Shown: positions 50,613 through 59,662 of the stretch, piece by piece
Position numbering within the stretch: the first letter of the stretch is position 1
How the letters are laid out: the number at the start of each line of letters is the position of its first letter
Assembly: GCF_020523985.1 (NCBI RefSeq)
Contig: NZ_JAIVKM010000001.1
Coordinates: forward strand, 434,001-498,000
Origin: Mangrovibacter yixingensis
GTDB lineage: Bacteria; Pseudomonadota; Gammaproteobacteria; Enterobacterales; Enterobacteriaceae
Direction of reading: 5' to 3'
DNA length: 64,000 nt
The notes under the pieces: generated by a model
The model's input: the letters and a program-made list of their open reading frames with translations, nothing else
What the model was told of the DNA's origin: nothing
Database searches by the model: none
Translations under genes and position numbers: made by a program

Positions 50613-52700
50613 TTACTCAATCATCTCTTTGGTTATACCTAACCGTTTCATTCGTGAAAGCAATGTGGTGCGCTTGATACCAAGGCGTTGTGCTGCTCCA
50701 CGGGGCCCGGCGACCACGCCATTTGTTTCTTTCAGAACACGCAGAATTTGCTGGCCTTCATCTTCGCCCTGCAATGGCGTATCGGTATCTTCCGGTAGCT
50801 CAAAGCTGGCTCGTTCATTCAGCGTAACTTGTTCAGGCAACGACAGTTGCAGCACACTACCACGGGTTAACAGCACAGCACGTTCGATGACATTTTCCAG
50901 TTCACGCACGTTACCCGGCCAGTCCATGCGGCTTAAGGTGCGCAGTGTTTCTGCCGGAATACTGTCAATGCTGCGCCCCATACGGCGGGCTATCTTGAAT
51001 GTGAACGCTTTTACCAGTAATGGAATATCTTCCCGGCGTTCACGCAGGGGAGGTAACTGAATAGGGAAGACATTAAGCCGGTAGTAGAGGTCGCTGCGAA
51101 ATTCCCTGTCGGTGACCATCTGTTTCAAATCCCGGTTGGTTGCGGCAATCAACCTGACGTCGGCGTTGATGACTTTATTACTGCCAAGGCGCTCAAACTC
51201 TTTCTCTTGTAATACGCGTAATAATTTCGGCTGTAATTCCAGCGGCATATCACCCACTTCATCGAGAAACAGCGAACTTTTATCTGCCAGTTCAAAGCGG
51301 CCAATACGTTGGGTGCTGGCACCAGTAAACGCGCCACGTTCATGGCCGAACAGATCACTTTCCAGTAAACCGGCAGGCATGGCCGCGCAGTTGATTTTTA
51401 CCATGCGCCGGTTATTACGCCCGCTCAGGTTATGGATAGCACGGGCTATCAGTTCCTTGCCGGTACCGGTTTCCCCAAGGATCAGAACGGTACTGTCGCT
51501 CTGTGCAACCATTTCCACTTGCTTCATGACCGATGACATCACATCACTGCGGCCAATAATTTCACCAAACTCACTGGAGACATTATTAATTTGTTCAGTC
51601 AGCGCCAGGTTTTCATCCACCAGTTTTTCTTTGAGCCGGTGAATTTCCTGGTACGCCAGCGCATTGTCTACCGCAATAGCAATACGCTCAGCAATTTGGC
51701 GCAATAACTTTATATTACTGGCAGTAAAGACTTTTTCTTCGCATTGAGCCAGCTTCAGTACGCCAACAATGTTTTGCCCGAACATCAGTGGTAACAGGCA
51801 CAGTGTCTGGATTTGGTTGCCCCACATTTCAAACAGCATGCGTTCATAAGGCGCGTGTTCATCACGCTGGTTCAGGTTTACCAGCAGCATTTCCCGGCTT
51901 TTAAATACCCGTTCAGATAAGGTACCTGCTTCGTCTACTTCGCTCTGGTCGTGTACTGGTGCGGCTTTATCAACATAATGCGTAGACCAGATGCTGACCT
52001 TGTTCTTGCGCGAGTTACGCAACACCACACTGATAGAATCAATATTAAAGTAGTGATGGATCTCTTTTGCCGCTTCACTGACCAGCTCATCGAGATGCAA
52101 TTTTGACAAGACAGCATTGGTAATGGCAACCAGAATACGGAAATCATCCCGTTCCCGGCACAAAATCTGGTATTCGTAACTGGAGGTCAGGCGGTGCTGA
52201 ATCTGCTCAGCGGCAACACCTGCCACCTGGGTAAAGATTTGCAGGCGGCCAAACTCTTTTTCACTCCAGTTTTGTGTGTTTTGGCGGATAAATTCGCATC
52301 CACCAAAAATATGGCCTTCAGCCGCCAGGGGTAACAACCCATAGTGGCCAAACGTGCGATACAGTGGCATTTGAGCCAGTTGTGGCCAGGTCTCTTTAAA
52401 TTCTTCGTACTCGCAATGCAGCGCTTCAGGGCGTGACAATATTCGGCGTAATGGGCCGTTCGCCAGCGCCGTTTCGTCTTCATACTCCAGTTGTGCGCCC
52501 TTGCCATCGGTGCCATAGAAGCTGGCGCGCTGATGGTGAGATTGCCACAGCAGAATATTCGCCTGGTCTGCCAAACCGGCCTGGCGAACCAACAGGGTGA
52601 GAGCTTCGGAAAGCGCACACAAATCAGCTTGTTGCAATAAAGTCCGGGTGATATCGAACAGACCTTGCTGCCCGAGATCGCTCATCGGTGTATATGACAT
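50613..52700 (-). CDS. fhlA: Formate hydrogenlyase transcriptional activator FhlA
   Basis: 695 residues from ATG at 52700 (MSYTPMSDLGQQGLFDITRTLLQQ, the same start as E. coli FhlA). Two N-terminal GAF domains (about 1-380) sense formate; AAA+ domain with Walker A GETGTGKE, the sigma-54 contact loop GHERGAFTGA and Walker B LFLDEVGDM; C-terminal Fis-type HTH VAGPRGAAQRLGIKRTTLLSRMKRLGI. It activates hyc, hyp and other formate-regulon promoters. It follows hypE by 110 bp on the same strand. Confidence 0.97.
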   Translation of the reverse strand: MSYTPMSDLGQQGLFDITRTLLQQADLCALSEALTLLVRQAGLADQANILLWQSHHQRASFYGTDGKGAQLEYEDETALANGPLRRILSRPEALHCEYEEFKETWPQLAQMPLYRTFGHYGLLPLAAEGHIFGGCEFIRQNTQNWSEKEFGRLQIFTQVAGVAAEQIQHRLTSSYEYQILCRERDDFRILVAITNAVLSKLHLDELVSEAAKEIHHYFNIDSISVVLRNSRKNKVSIWSTHYVDKAAPVHDQSEVDEAGTLSERVFKSREMLLVNLNQRDEHAPYERMLFEMWGNQIQTLCLLPLMFGQNIVGVLKLAQCEEKVFTASNIKLLRQIAERIAIAVDNALAYQEIHRLKEKLVDENLALTEQINNVSSEFGEIIGRSDVMSSVMKQVEMVAQSDSTVLILGETGTGKELIARAIHNLSGRNNRRMVKINCAAMPAGLLESDLFGHERGAFTGASTQRIGRFELADKSSLFLDEVGDMPLELQPKLLRVLQEKEFERLGSNKVINADVRLIAATNRDLKQMVTDREFRSDLYYRLNVFPIQLPPLRERREDIPLLVKAFTFKIARRMGRSIDSIPAETLRTLSRMDWPGNVRELENVIERAVLLTRGSVLQLSLPEQVTLNERASFELPEDTDTPLQGEDEGQQILRVLKETNGVVAGPRGAAQRLGIKRTTLLSRMKRLGITKEMIE

Positions 52701-52810
52701 AGTGCCCATCCAGTCAGGCGCGCCTTAGGGCGCACCTTGTTATTATTTTCATGTGTGACTTTAGTACATCTTAACGAATGGCAAAAAAGAAACGCCAAAA
52801 ACTTATGCCA

Positions 52811-53821
52811 TCAACAAATGCGCGGTAATGGCTCCGCGTGAGGGAGATCGAGAGTACGTTTTACACCGTATAAACCGGTGACTCGCACGCCTTTGCGTTC
52901 GACTACCTCGCCAATAATGGCAGCCTCTGCGCCAAGGGGGTGGGCACGAAGTTGCGCCAGCACACCTTCGGCTTTATCGCGTGCCACAACAATAACTAAC
53001 TTGCCTTCATTGGCAAAATTGAGTGCATCCAACCCCAGTAATTCACACACACCGCGTACAGCCGGGTGTAAAGGCAGGTTGGCTTCATTAATTTCCATCC
53101 CACAGGCACTGACTGCTGCGTACTCATGCAGAACGGCATTCACGCCGCCACGGGTGGCATCGCGCATGGCTTTAATGCCCTGCAGGCCTGTTACCGCCTG
53201 AATCAGTGGGGTCAATACAGCACAGTCGCTGCGTAACTCACCATCCAGCCCAAGGGATTCACGCAAGTTAAGAATGGTTGCGCCATGGTCGCCCAGTGTG
53301 CCACTCACCAGAATCATATCCCCAGGTTTGACCTGGTTTGCGCCCCAATTAAGGTGGTGGGGTACAGCGCCGATACCGGCGGTGTTAATAAACAGCTTGT
53401 CTGCTGCCCCGCGCGGCACGACTTTGGTATCCCCGGTGACCACGGCAATACCTGCATCTTTGGCCGTTTTGGCCATACTGGTGACAACCTTTTCCAGGAT
53501 GTCATAATCCAGGCCTTCTTCCAGAATAAACCCACAAGAAATCCAGCGAGGTATTCCACCACTGACTGAAACATCGTTGGCGGTACCACAGATGGCAAGT
53601 TTGCCGATGTTCCCACCGGGAAAGAATAAAGGGTCGATGACGTAGCTGTCGGTGGAAAATGCCAGGTGGTTACCACTTTTGGTTAACACATCCAGCGGTA
53701 AGCGTGCCTGATCTTCCTGGGTTGCCAGCCAGGGGTTGTCGAAGGCGTGCATAAACAGCTGGGCGATAAGTTGTTGCATTGCCTGCCCACCACTACCGTG
53801 GGCGAGGGTGACGGTTTTCAT
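52811..53821 (-). CDS. hypE: Hydrogenase maturation protein HypE
   Basis: 336 residues from ATG at 53821, overlapping hypD by ATGA. It belongs to the PurM/ThiL-like ATPases: LAHGSGGQAMQQLI start, FSTDSYVIDPLFFPGGNIGKLAICGTANDVSVSGG, and TGDTKVVPRG. The C-terminus PRIC carries the Cys that is carbamoylated by HypF and dehydrated to a thiocyanate, the source of the CN ligands of the hydrogenase iron. Confidence 0.97.
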   Translation of the reverse strand: MKTVTLAHGSGGQAMQQLIAQLFMHAFDNPWLATQEDQARLPLDVLTKSGNHLAFSTDSYVIDPLFFPGGNIGKLAICGTANDVSVSGGIPRWISCGFILEEGLDYDILEKVVTSMAKTAKDAGIAVVTGDTKVVPRGAADKLFINTAGIGAVPHHLNWGANQVKPGDMILVSGTLGDHGATILNLRESLGLDGELRSDCAVLTPLIQAVTGLQGIKAMRDATRGGVNAVLHEYAAVSACGMEINEANLPLHPAVRGVCELLGLDALNFANEGKLVIVVARDKAEGVLAQLRAHPLGAEAAIIGEVVERKGVRVTGLYGVKRTLDLPHAEPLPRIC

Positions 53822-54939
53822 GCCACAGGTTCCTCTGCTCGATATTGATACCAGGCAGCACAGGCACCTTCTGAAGACACCATCAGCGCGCCAAACGCGC
53901 TTTGTGGGTTGCAGGTTTTGCCAAATAGTGGGCACTGATGTGGTTTACACCGGCCAGTAAGTACATCGCCACACCTGGCCCGTGGGTCGTCATTGACTGA
54001 CTGGCGCACCGGGTTAAAGTGGCGTTCGGCGTCAAAACGCTGGTACTCAGGGGTTAAATGCACCCCGGAAGCATCAATAACACCCAGGCCACGCCATTCA
54101 CTATCGCCATTGACCACAAATACATCGGCAATTGCCTGCTGTGCCAGTTTGTTGCCTTCATTAGGTACCACGCGGCTGTACTGGTTCTCAACGCATGCGT
54201 GATTCGCTATTTTCTGCTCAACCAGCATGGTTACGCCTTGCAGTAGATCAAGGGGTTCGAAACCAGCGACCACTAAAGGCCGATTAAATTGTTGCGTAAT
54301 GAAATTATAAGCCTGAGTACCTATAACCATACTGACATGGCCAGGGGCCAGAAAAGCATCAATCTGGTTATCTGGCTGCTCCAGTAATTTTTGCAGCGTA
54401 GGGATCAGCGTGATGTGCTGGCAGAAAAAATAAAAATTACTGATGTTTTTCGCTTTTGCCTGGCGCAGGGTGATGGCCGTGGCAGGCATAGTTGTTTCAA
54501 AACCCAGCCCGAAGAACACGACTTTATGTTCCGGGTTTTGCTGGGCCAGTTTCAGTGCGTCCATTGGCGAATAGACAATACGGATATCCGCACCTGCTGT
54601 TTTGGCATCCAGCAGGGAGCCCTGGCGGCCAGGTACGCGTAGTGCATCGCCAAAGGTACAAAAGATAACACCAGGCCTTCGGGCAATATCGATACAGGTA
54701 TCAATACGCCCCATAGGCAGCACACACACCGGGCAACCAGGACCGTGGATAAACTCGATATTGGGCGGCAATAACTGGTCCAGGCCAAACTTGAAAATGG
54801 CATGGGTGTGCCCGCCACAAACTTCCATGATCCGCAGTGGATGCTCTGGCGTGGCATCCAACAGCGGAGCCCGTTGTGCAAGGTGCGCCAGAAGTTTGCG
54901 TACCTGTTCCGGGTCGCGGTATTCATCGACCAGATGCAT
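53818..54939 (-). CDS. hypD: Hydrogenase maturation protein HypD
   Basis: 373 residues from ATG at 54939, the same length as E. coli HypD. The HypC-HypD scaffold carries Fe(CN)2CO. Conserved Cys motifs: EVCGGHTH, HGPGCPVCVLP, and the C-terminal [4Fe-4S] set (CGDVLTGRCKPHQCPLFGKTCNPQ). Start lies 1 nt after the hypC stop codon. Confidence 0.97.
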   Translation of the reverse strand: MHLVDEYRDPEQVRKLLAHLAQRAPLLDATPEHPLRIMEVCGGHTHAIFKFGLDQLLPPNIEFIHGPGCPVCVLPMGRIDTCIDIARRPGVIFCTFGDALRVPGRQGSLLDAKTAGADIRIVYSPMDALKLAQQNPEHKVVFFGLGFETTMPATAITLRQAKAKNISNFYFFCQHITLIPTLQKLLEQPDNQIDAFLAPGHVSMVIGTQAYNFITQQFNRPLVVAGFEPLDLLQGVTMLVEQKIANHACVENQYSRVVPNEGNKLAQQAIADVFVVNGDSEWRGLGVIDASGVHLTPEYQRFDAERHFNPVRQSVNDDPRARCGDVLTGRCKPHQCPLFGKTCNPQSAFGALMVSSEGACAAWYQYRAEEPVA

Positions 54940-54940
54940 A

Positions 54941-55216
54941 TTAACGCTCCTCGCCGTACAGCAGTGCGCCGACATCTGGCTCAACATCAAACATATTTTG
55001 TAAGGCTTCCAGCGTGTCCCTGGCTTCCTGCTCATCAATGACACTCATGGCAAACCCAACATGCACCAGCACCCATTGCCCAAGCCGCGGTTGGCCCTGT
55101 TCATCATGCTGCCCTACAAGGCTTAAATCGACATCGCGCTGGATGCCGCACACATCGACTTTTGCCTGGTTGTCATCCAGCAGGGCGCTGATTTGCCCAG
55201 GAATGCCTATACACAT
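54941..55216 (-). CDS. hypC: Hydrogenase maturation chaperone HypC
   Basis: 91 residues. The MCIGIPGQI start exposes Cys2, which binds the Fe(CN)2CO unit and the immature large subunit. [25 protein letters not shown] is the usual core. HypC serves hydrogenase 3 (HycE). It overlaps hypB by 10 nt. Confidence 0.97.
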   Translation of the reverse strand: MCIGIPGQISALLDDNQAKVDVCGIQRDVDLSLVGQHDEQGQPRLGQWVLVHVGFAMSVIDEQEARDTLEALQNMFDVEPDVGALLYGEER

Positions 55217-56091
55217 TGTTGTGCCTCCAGCCAGTTAAGCCAGGTCTCCATGCCGTCACCTTTCGTGGCAGACAGCGAAATGATTTCAATTTCCGGGTTA
55301 ACTTCACGGGCGTAAGCGAGGCATTTCTCCACGTCAAAATCCAGGTACGGCAGTAAATCGACTTTATTGAGGATCATCAGCGAGGCGGCGGCGAACATAT
55401 GCGGGTATTTCAGTGGCTTGTCTTCACCTTCGGTAACCGACAATACCGCCACTTTATGGCGCTCACCCAAATCAAAACTGGCCGGGCACACCAGGTTGCC
55501 TACATTTTCAATAAACAGAATGCCGTGGTTGTCCAGCGGCAGGCGGTGCATGGCATCGTGAATCATTTGTGCATCAAGATGGCAGCCTTTACCGGTGTTC
55601 ACCTGGATTGCTGGTGTGCCGGTTTCACGGATGCGTGCGGCATCGTTAATGGTTTGCTGGTCGCCTTCGATAACCGCGCACGGCACACGCCCTTGCAGGC
55701 GTTTCAGGGTTTCTGTCAGCAGCGTTGTTTTACCAGAACCCGGGCTTGAGACCAGGTTGAGAACTAACTGTTGTTGTGTGGCAAACCAGGCCCGGTTTTG
55801 GCGAGCCAGTTGGTTGTTTTTATCCAGCACATCAATTTCAACTTCCAGCATACGGCGTTGGCTTTGGCCAGGTGCGTGGCTTCCGGCTTCACCGTGCCCA
55901 TAGTGCAGGTCACCGCCTGTCAGTTCATCTGGCGTGAAATGTGTGGTTTCCGGCGCAAGTCCGGTGATACTCAGTTTATGAGAAACAGAAGCCGACGCCG
56001 CGAAAGGCGCACTGCGAAAAGGTGAGTGGGGATTATGCTCATCGCCTTCGATATAACGGTTGCCTTCACCGCAACCACAAGTGGTACACAT
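55207..56091 (-). CDS. hypB: Nickel-insertion GTPase HypB
   Basis: 294 residues. N-terminal high-affinity Ni motif CTTCGCGEG, a His-containing linker, and the G domain: Walker [12 protein letters not shown], switch [40 protein letters not shown] and [12 protein letters not shown]. It works with HypA to place Ni in the large subunit. Four residues longer than the E. coli protein. Confidence 0.97.
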   Translation of the reverse strand: MCTTCGCGEGNRYIEGDEHNPHSPFRSAPFAASASVSHKLSITGLAPETTHFTPDELTGGDLHYGHGEAGSHAPGQSQRRMLEVEIDVLDKNNQLARQNRAWFATQQQLVLNLVSSPGSGKTTLLTETLKRLQGRVPCAVIEGDQQTINDAARIRETGTPAIQVNTGKGCHLDAQMIHDAMHRLPLDNHGILFIENVGNLVCPASFDLGERHKVAVLSVTEGEDKPLKYPHMFAAASLMILNKVDLLPYLDFDVEKCLAYAREVNPEIEIISLSATKGDGMETWLNWLEAQQCV

Positions 56092-56100
56092 ACAGAACTC

Positions 56101-56445
56101 CTACTCGATTTCCAGGCGCATTATCTGCATACCGTCATCGGCCACTATCTGGAGCTTATCGCTCTGGCACTGCGGGCAACGGCGCACGCGCTGGGTTAAT
56201 AACGTGACATATTGCTGGCAATCCGGGCACCAGCACTCCGCCTGTTGTTCTTCTATATGTAAAGCACAGCCTTCGGCCAGTGTGCCGCGGCACACCAGTT
56301 CGAAACAGAAGGTCAGTGCGCTGGTTTCCACGCAGGAGAACGCGCCAATCTTGAGCCAGACTGCGGTAATGCGCTGTGCGTTGTTCTGGCGAGCCTGTTG
56401 CTCCATTAATTCGATAGCGCGTTGGCAGAGTGTAATTTCGTGCAT
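56101..56445 (-). CDS. hypA: Nickel chaperone HypA
   Basis: 114 residues. The N-terminal Met-His-Glu binds Ni; zinc-binding pairs are seen in CWCPDCQQY and RRCPQCQSDKL. It starts the hyp operon, 9 nt upstream of hypB, and is preceded by a GAGGAG ribosome site and a sigma-54 promoter. Confidence 0.96.
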   Translation of the reverse strand: MHEITLCQRAIELMEQQARQNNAQRITAVWLKIGAFSCVETSALTFCFELVCRGTLAEGCALHIEEQQAECWCPDCQQYVTLLTQRVRRCPQCQSDKLQIVADDGMQIMRLEIE

Positions 56446-56478
56446 AACTTCTCCTCGTGAATCACCCTGCGCAGCCTA

Positions 56479-56494
56479 TGCAATAAAAGTGCCA
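56479..56494 (-). promoter_or_regulatory. Sigma-54 promoter of the hyp operon
   Basis: On the minus strand TGGCAC-TTTTA-TTGCA, an exact match to the sigma-54 consensus (TGGCAC, 5 nt, TTGCA), runs from 56494 to 56479, 34 bp from the hypA start codon. Confidence 0.85.
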
Positions 56495-56522
56495 CGTTTA
56501 TTTTATGCAAGGTAAAGAAATG

Positions 56523-56547
56523 TCGTCAGCGATGACGAAGATGACGA
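56523..56547. promoter_or_regulatory. Candidate FhlA upstream activating sites
   Basis: TCGTCA (56523-56528) and TGACGA (56533-56538) form an inverted repeat, with another TGACGA at 56542-56547 and TGACA after it. They lie between the two divergent sigma-54 promoters, where FhlA binds in E. coli. Confidence 0.6.
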
Positions 56548-56619
56548 AAATGACATGTCAAAAATCGGGTTATTATGTGATATTTTAAATAAATATATAA
56601 TAATCAATGAATTAAAAAT

Positions 56620-56634
56620 TGGCACGCTATGTGC
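56620..56634 (+). promoter_or_regulatory. Sigma-54 promoter of the hyc operon
   Basis: TGGCACGCTATGTGC at 56620-56634: GG at 56621-56622 and GC at 56633-56634, 10 nt apart, as required for sigma-54. It lies 36 bp upstream of hycA. The -12 element (GTGCT) is weaker than that of the hyp promoter. Confidence 0.82.
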
Positions 56635-56670
56635 TTATGGAGGGAACTTCCATCAAAAGAGTAACGCAAC

Positions 56671-57138
56671 ATGACCATTTGGGAACTGAGCGAAAAAGCT
56701 GAATACATTGCCGACCGGCATCGCCAGCTACAGGATCAGTGGCATACCTACTGCAATACCCTGATTCAGGCCGTCACGTTATCAAAAGCACACCTGTACC
56801 ACGCCGTGGGATGCAGCCCCGACGAAGACCTCTGTTTTGTGCTGTTTGACCACTTCATTGTGCATATTGAGCCAGCTAAAGGCTTTAACTGCCACACCAT
56901 CGAATATGCCTTAAGTACCCGTGATGATAACACCCGGCTACTGATTGGCACGGCTGAGCTGAGCAATGCCGGGCAGATGGATAACAGTGTGAATATTCGC
57001 GACCGCCAGCAGGTTCTGGATCACTACCTTGGCAAAATCGGCAGTGTCTACGACAGCCTGTATCAGGCAGTACATGATGATACGCCACTGAATGTTAGTG
57101 AGCTTAAACAAGAACTGGCCCGCCACGCACTGGCCTGA
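56671..57138 (+). CDS. hycA: Formate hydrogenlyase regulatory protein HycA
   Basis: 155 residues (E. coli 153), MTIWELSEKAEYIADRHRQLQDQWHTYCNTLIQAVTLSKAHLYHAVGC is the expected start. HycA counteracts FhlA, lowering expression of the formate regulon. No domain of known mechanism. First gene of the operon; an 87-bp gap follows. Confidence 0.95.
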   Translation: MTIWELSEKAEYIADRHRQLQDQWHTYCNTLIQAVTLSKAHLYHAVGCSPDEDLCFVLFDHFIVHIEPAKGFNCHTIEYALSTRDDNTRLLIGTAELSNAGQMDNSVNIRDRQQVLDHYLGKIGSVYDSLYQAVHDDTPLNVSELKQELARHALA

Positions 57139-57149
57139 GCCTTTGTTTG

Positions 57150-57165
57150 TGTCGACATCTGTCGA
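57150..57165. promoter_or_regulatory. Candidate second FhlA site between hycA and hycB
   Basis: TGTCGA is repeated directly at 57150-57155 and 57160-57165. In E. coli an FhlA site in the hycA-hycB gap is known to act on the hyp operon; position fits, the motif match is by eye. Confidence 0.4.
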
Positions 57166-57225
57166 AATTGACAGTTTGCGGCATGTTTTCGTCATAAATG
57201 ACTATCGACCCGAGGACATAACCCG

Positions 57226-57834
57226 GTGAATCGTTTTGTTATCGCCGACTCCAGACTGTGCATAGGTTGCCATACCTGTGAAGCAGCCTGTTCTGAAACG
57301 CATCGTCAGCAGGGGCTGCAGTCGTTGCCGCGCCTGAAAGTGATGCGTAATAAAAATGAATCCGCTCCCCAATTGTGTCACCACTGTGAGGATGCGCCGT
57401 GCGCGACCGTGTGCCCGGTTAACGCAATTAAACGTGTTGATGGCGCTGTTCAGCTCAATGAAAACTTGTGTGTGAGCTGCAAGTTATGCGGCATTGCCTG
57501 CCCATTTGGCGCCATTGAGTTCTCCGGCAGCCGCCCGCTGGATATTCCTGCCAACGTCAATACATCTAAAGCGCCTCCGGCTCCGCCAGCTCCGGCCAAA
57601 GTCAGCAGTATGCTGGACTGGGTGCCGGGGATTCGCGCTATTGCCGTGAAATGTGATTTATGCCAGTTCGATGAGCAGGGCCCTGCCTGTGTACGTACCT
57701 GCCCGACCAAAGCATTGCGTGTTGTGGATAACGCAGATTTGGCGCTGGCCAGCAAACGTAAACGTGCGCTGACGGTGAATGCGAATTTGGGAGATCTATC
57801 TTTATTCAACACCGCAACGGAGGCGAATAAATGA
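57226..57834 (+). CDS. hycB: Hydrogenase 3 iron-sulfur subunit HycB
   Basis: 202 residues with a GTG start preceded by GAGGA. Four [4Fe-4S] motifs: CIGCHTCEAAC, CHHCEDAPCATVCP, CVSCKLCGIACP and CDLCQFDEQGPACVRTCP. It carries electrons from formate dehydrogenase H to the HycE/HycG/HycF arm. Its stop overlaps the hycC start (ATGA). Confidence 0.97.
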   Translation: MNRFVIADSRLCIGCHTCEAACSETHRQQGLQSLPRLKVMRNKNESAPQLCHHCEDAPCATVCPVNAIKRVDGAVQLNENLCVSCKLCGIACPFGAIEFSGSRPLDIPANVNTSKAPPAPPAPAKVSSMLDWVPGIRAIAVKCDLCQFDEQGPACVRTCPTKALRVVDNADLALASKRKRALTVNANLGDLSLFNTATEANK

Positions 57835-59660
57835 ATGCGTTATCGTTGATGGATGGCGCAGTGCTCGGTTTTATTATTACCGCTGTGCTGTCGCTGGTAT
57901 TTGCCTTTTCCCGCGCACTGAGTGGCTTACTGGCCGGCGTGTGTGGCGCTATCAGCAGCCTGATGGCTATCCTGGCGGCTGGTGCAGTGCTGACAGGGGC
58001 TGCGCCTCAGGCTATCAGCACGTTCAGTTTTATGCACATGACATTTCAATTAACCGCATTAAGCAGTATCTGGCTGATTGCATTGTGTATCCCGTCACTG
58101 TTTGTCAGTGTGTTCAACATTGCCTGGCATCGCCACGCAGAAGTCCGCTGTAATGGCTTCTTGCTGAATTTGCTGATGGCTGCAGCGGTGCTGGCAGTGA
58201 CTGCCACCAATTTCGCTATGTTGATTGTGATGGCTGAAATTATGGCGCTGTGTGCTGTGTTTCTTACCGGATGCAGCCAGTCTGGCAAGCTGTGGTTCTT
58301 ACTGGGCCGCCTCGGAACGGTTCTGCTGGTGGTTTGCGCATGGCTTATCTGGGCGCGTTACGGCAGTCTGGATTTTGTCGACTTACAGCCTGCTGTTAGT
58401 GCGTTCCCGTTAACTCCGGCTATCTGGATCCTTGGTTTGCTGGGTTTTGGCCTGCTGGCTGGCATTATTCCATTACATGGTTGGGTGCCCCAGGCGCACG
58501 CTAATGCTTCTGCGCCAGCCGCGGCACTGTTCTCTGCAGTGGTTTTAAAAGTAGGCCTGTATGGCATTCTCACCTTGTCATTACTGGGTAGCCAGTTACC
58601 GCTTTGGTGGGGTGTTGTCGTTCTGTTGCTGGGTATGCTAACCGCCTTTGTTGGTGGGTTGTATGCGCTGATGGAGCACAACATTAACCGCCTGCTGGCT
58701 TACCATGCGCTGGAAAATATCGGCATTATTCTGCTGGGCCTTGGGGTTGGGCTGATTGGCTGTGCGCTGAATGACACGGTGCTGATTGCCCTTGGTCTAA
58801 CCGGCGGGTTATATCACCTGATTAACCACAGCCTGTTTAAAACCACCTTGTTCCTGGGGGCCGGGGCTGTGTGGTTCCGCACAGGCTACCGTGACATTGA
58901 GAAACTCGGTGGCATGGGCAAGCGGATGCCAGCGATTTCCCTCGCTATGCTGGTGGGCCTGATGGCGATGGCTGCATTGCCACCCCTGAATGGTTTTGCC
59001 GGTGAATGGCTGATTTACCAGTCCTTCTTCCATCTGAGCAATGTTCCTTTGTTTATTGGCCGCTTCTTTGGGCCGATGATGGCAGTTGGCCTGGCCATTA
59101 CCGGGGCACTGGCCGTGATGTGTATGGCAAAAGTGTATGGTGTGACCTTCCTGGGCGCGCCGAGAACTGCCGCTGCTGAACAGGCTCGTAGTGCGCCGGT
59201 ATTAATGAATATCAGCGTGATTGGGCTGGCTCTGTGCTGCGTGGTGGCGGGTGTTGCTGCGCCCTGGTTGCTGCCATTACTGCAACAGGCCGTCCCATTA
59301 CCTTTAGTCACCGCGCATTCCACCGTTTCTCAACCGATGATGACACTGTTGCTGGTGGCCTGCCCATTCTTGCCTTTCCTGTTGATGATGTTGCTCAAAG
59401 GTGACCGCCTGGCTGCCCGCAGTAAAGGCATGGCCTGGGTGTGCGGCTACGACCATGAGCAATCCATGGTGATTACGGCTCATGGCTTTGCTATGCCAGT
59501 GAAAGGGGCATTCGCGCCGGTACTGAAATTGCGTAACTGGTTGAACCCGGTGCGTTTATTTCCGGGCTGGCAGAGTGAATGTGTGGCGGGGGTATTCCGT
59601 CGTCTGGCCTTAATTGAACTGGCTGTACTGCTGGTTGTTGTCATTACCCGAGGAGTCTGA
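57831..59660 (+). CDS. hycC: Hydrogenase 3 membrane subunit HycC
   Basis: 609 residues, about 14-16 hydrophobic helices, of the NuoL/M/N (Mrp antiporter) family. Conserved pieces: LHGWVPQAHANASAPAAALFSAVVLKVGLYGIL with the Lys of the antiporter core, HLINHSLFKTTLFLGAGAVWFRTG, and FAGEWLIYQSFF. It anchors the soluble arm and is proposed to pump ions. Confidence 0.96.
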   Translation: MNALSLMDGAVLGFIITAVLSLVFAFSRALSGLLAGVCGAISSLMAILAAGAVLTGAAPQAISTFSFMHMTFQLTALSSIWLIALCIPSLFVSVFNIAWHRHAEVRCNGFLLNLLMAAAVLAVTATNFAMLIVMAEIMALCAVFLTGCSQSGKLWFLLGRLGTVLLVVCAWLIWARYGSLDFVDLQPAVSAFPLTPAIWILGLLGFGLLAGIIPLHGWVPQAHANASAPAAALFSAVVLKVGLYGILTLSLLGSQLPLWWGVVVLLLGMLTAFVGGLYALMEHNINRLLAYHALENIGIILLGLGVGLIGCALNDTVLIALGLTGGLYHLINHSLFKTTLFLGAGAVWFRTGYRDIEKLGGMGKRMPAISLAMLVGLMAMAALPPLNGFAGEWLIYQSFFHLSNVPLFIGRFFGPMMAVGLAITGALAVMCMAKVYGVTFLGAPRTAAAEQARSAPVLMNISVIGLALCCVVAGVAAPWLLPLLQQAVPLPLVTAHSTVSQPMMTLLLVACPFLPFLLMMLLKGDRLAARSKGMAWVCGYDHEQSMVITAHGFAMPVKGAFAPVLKLRNWLNPVRLFPGWQSECVAGVFRRLALIELAVLLVVVITRGV

Positions 59661-59662
59661 AG

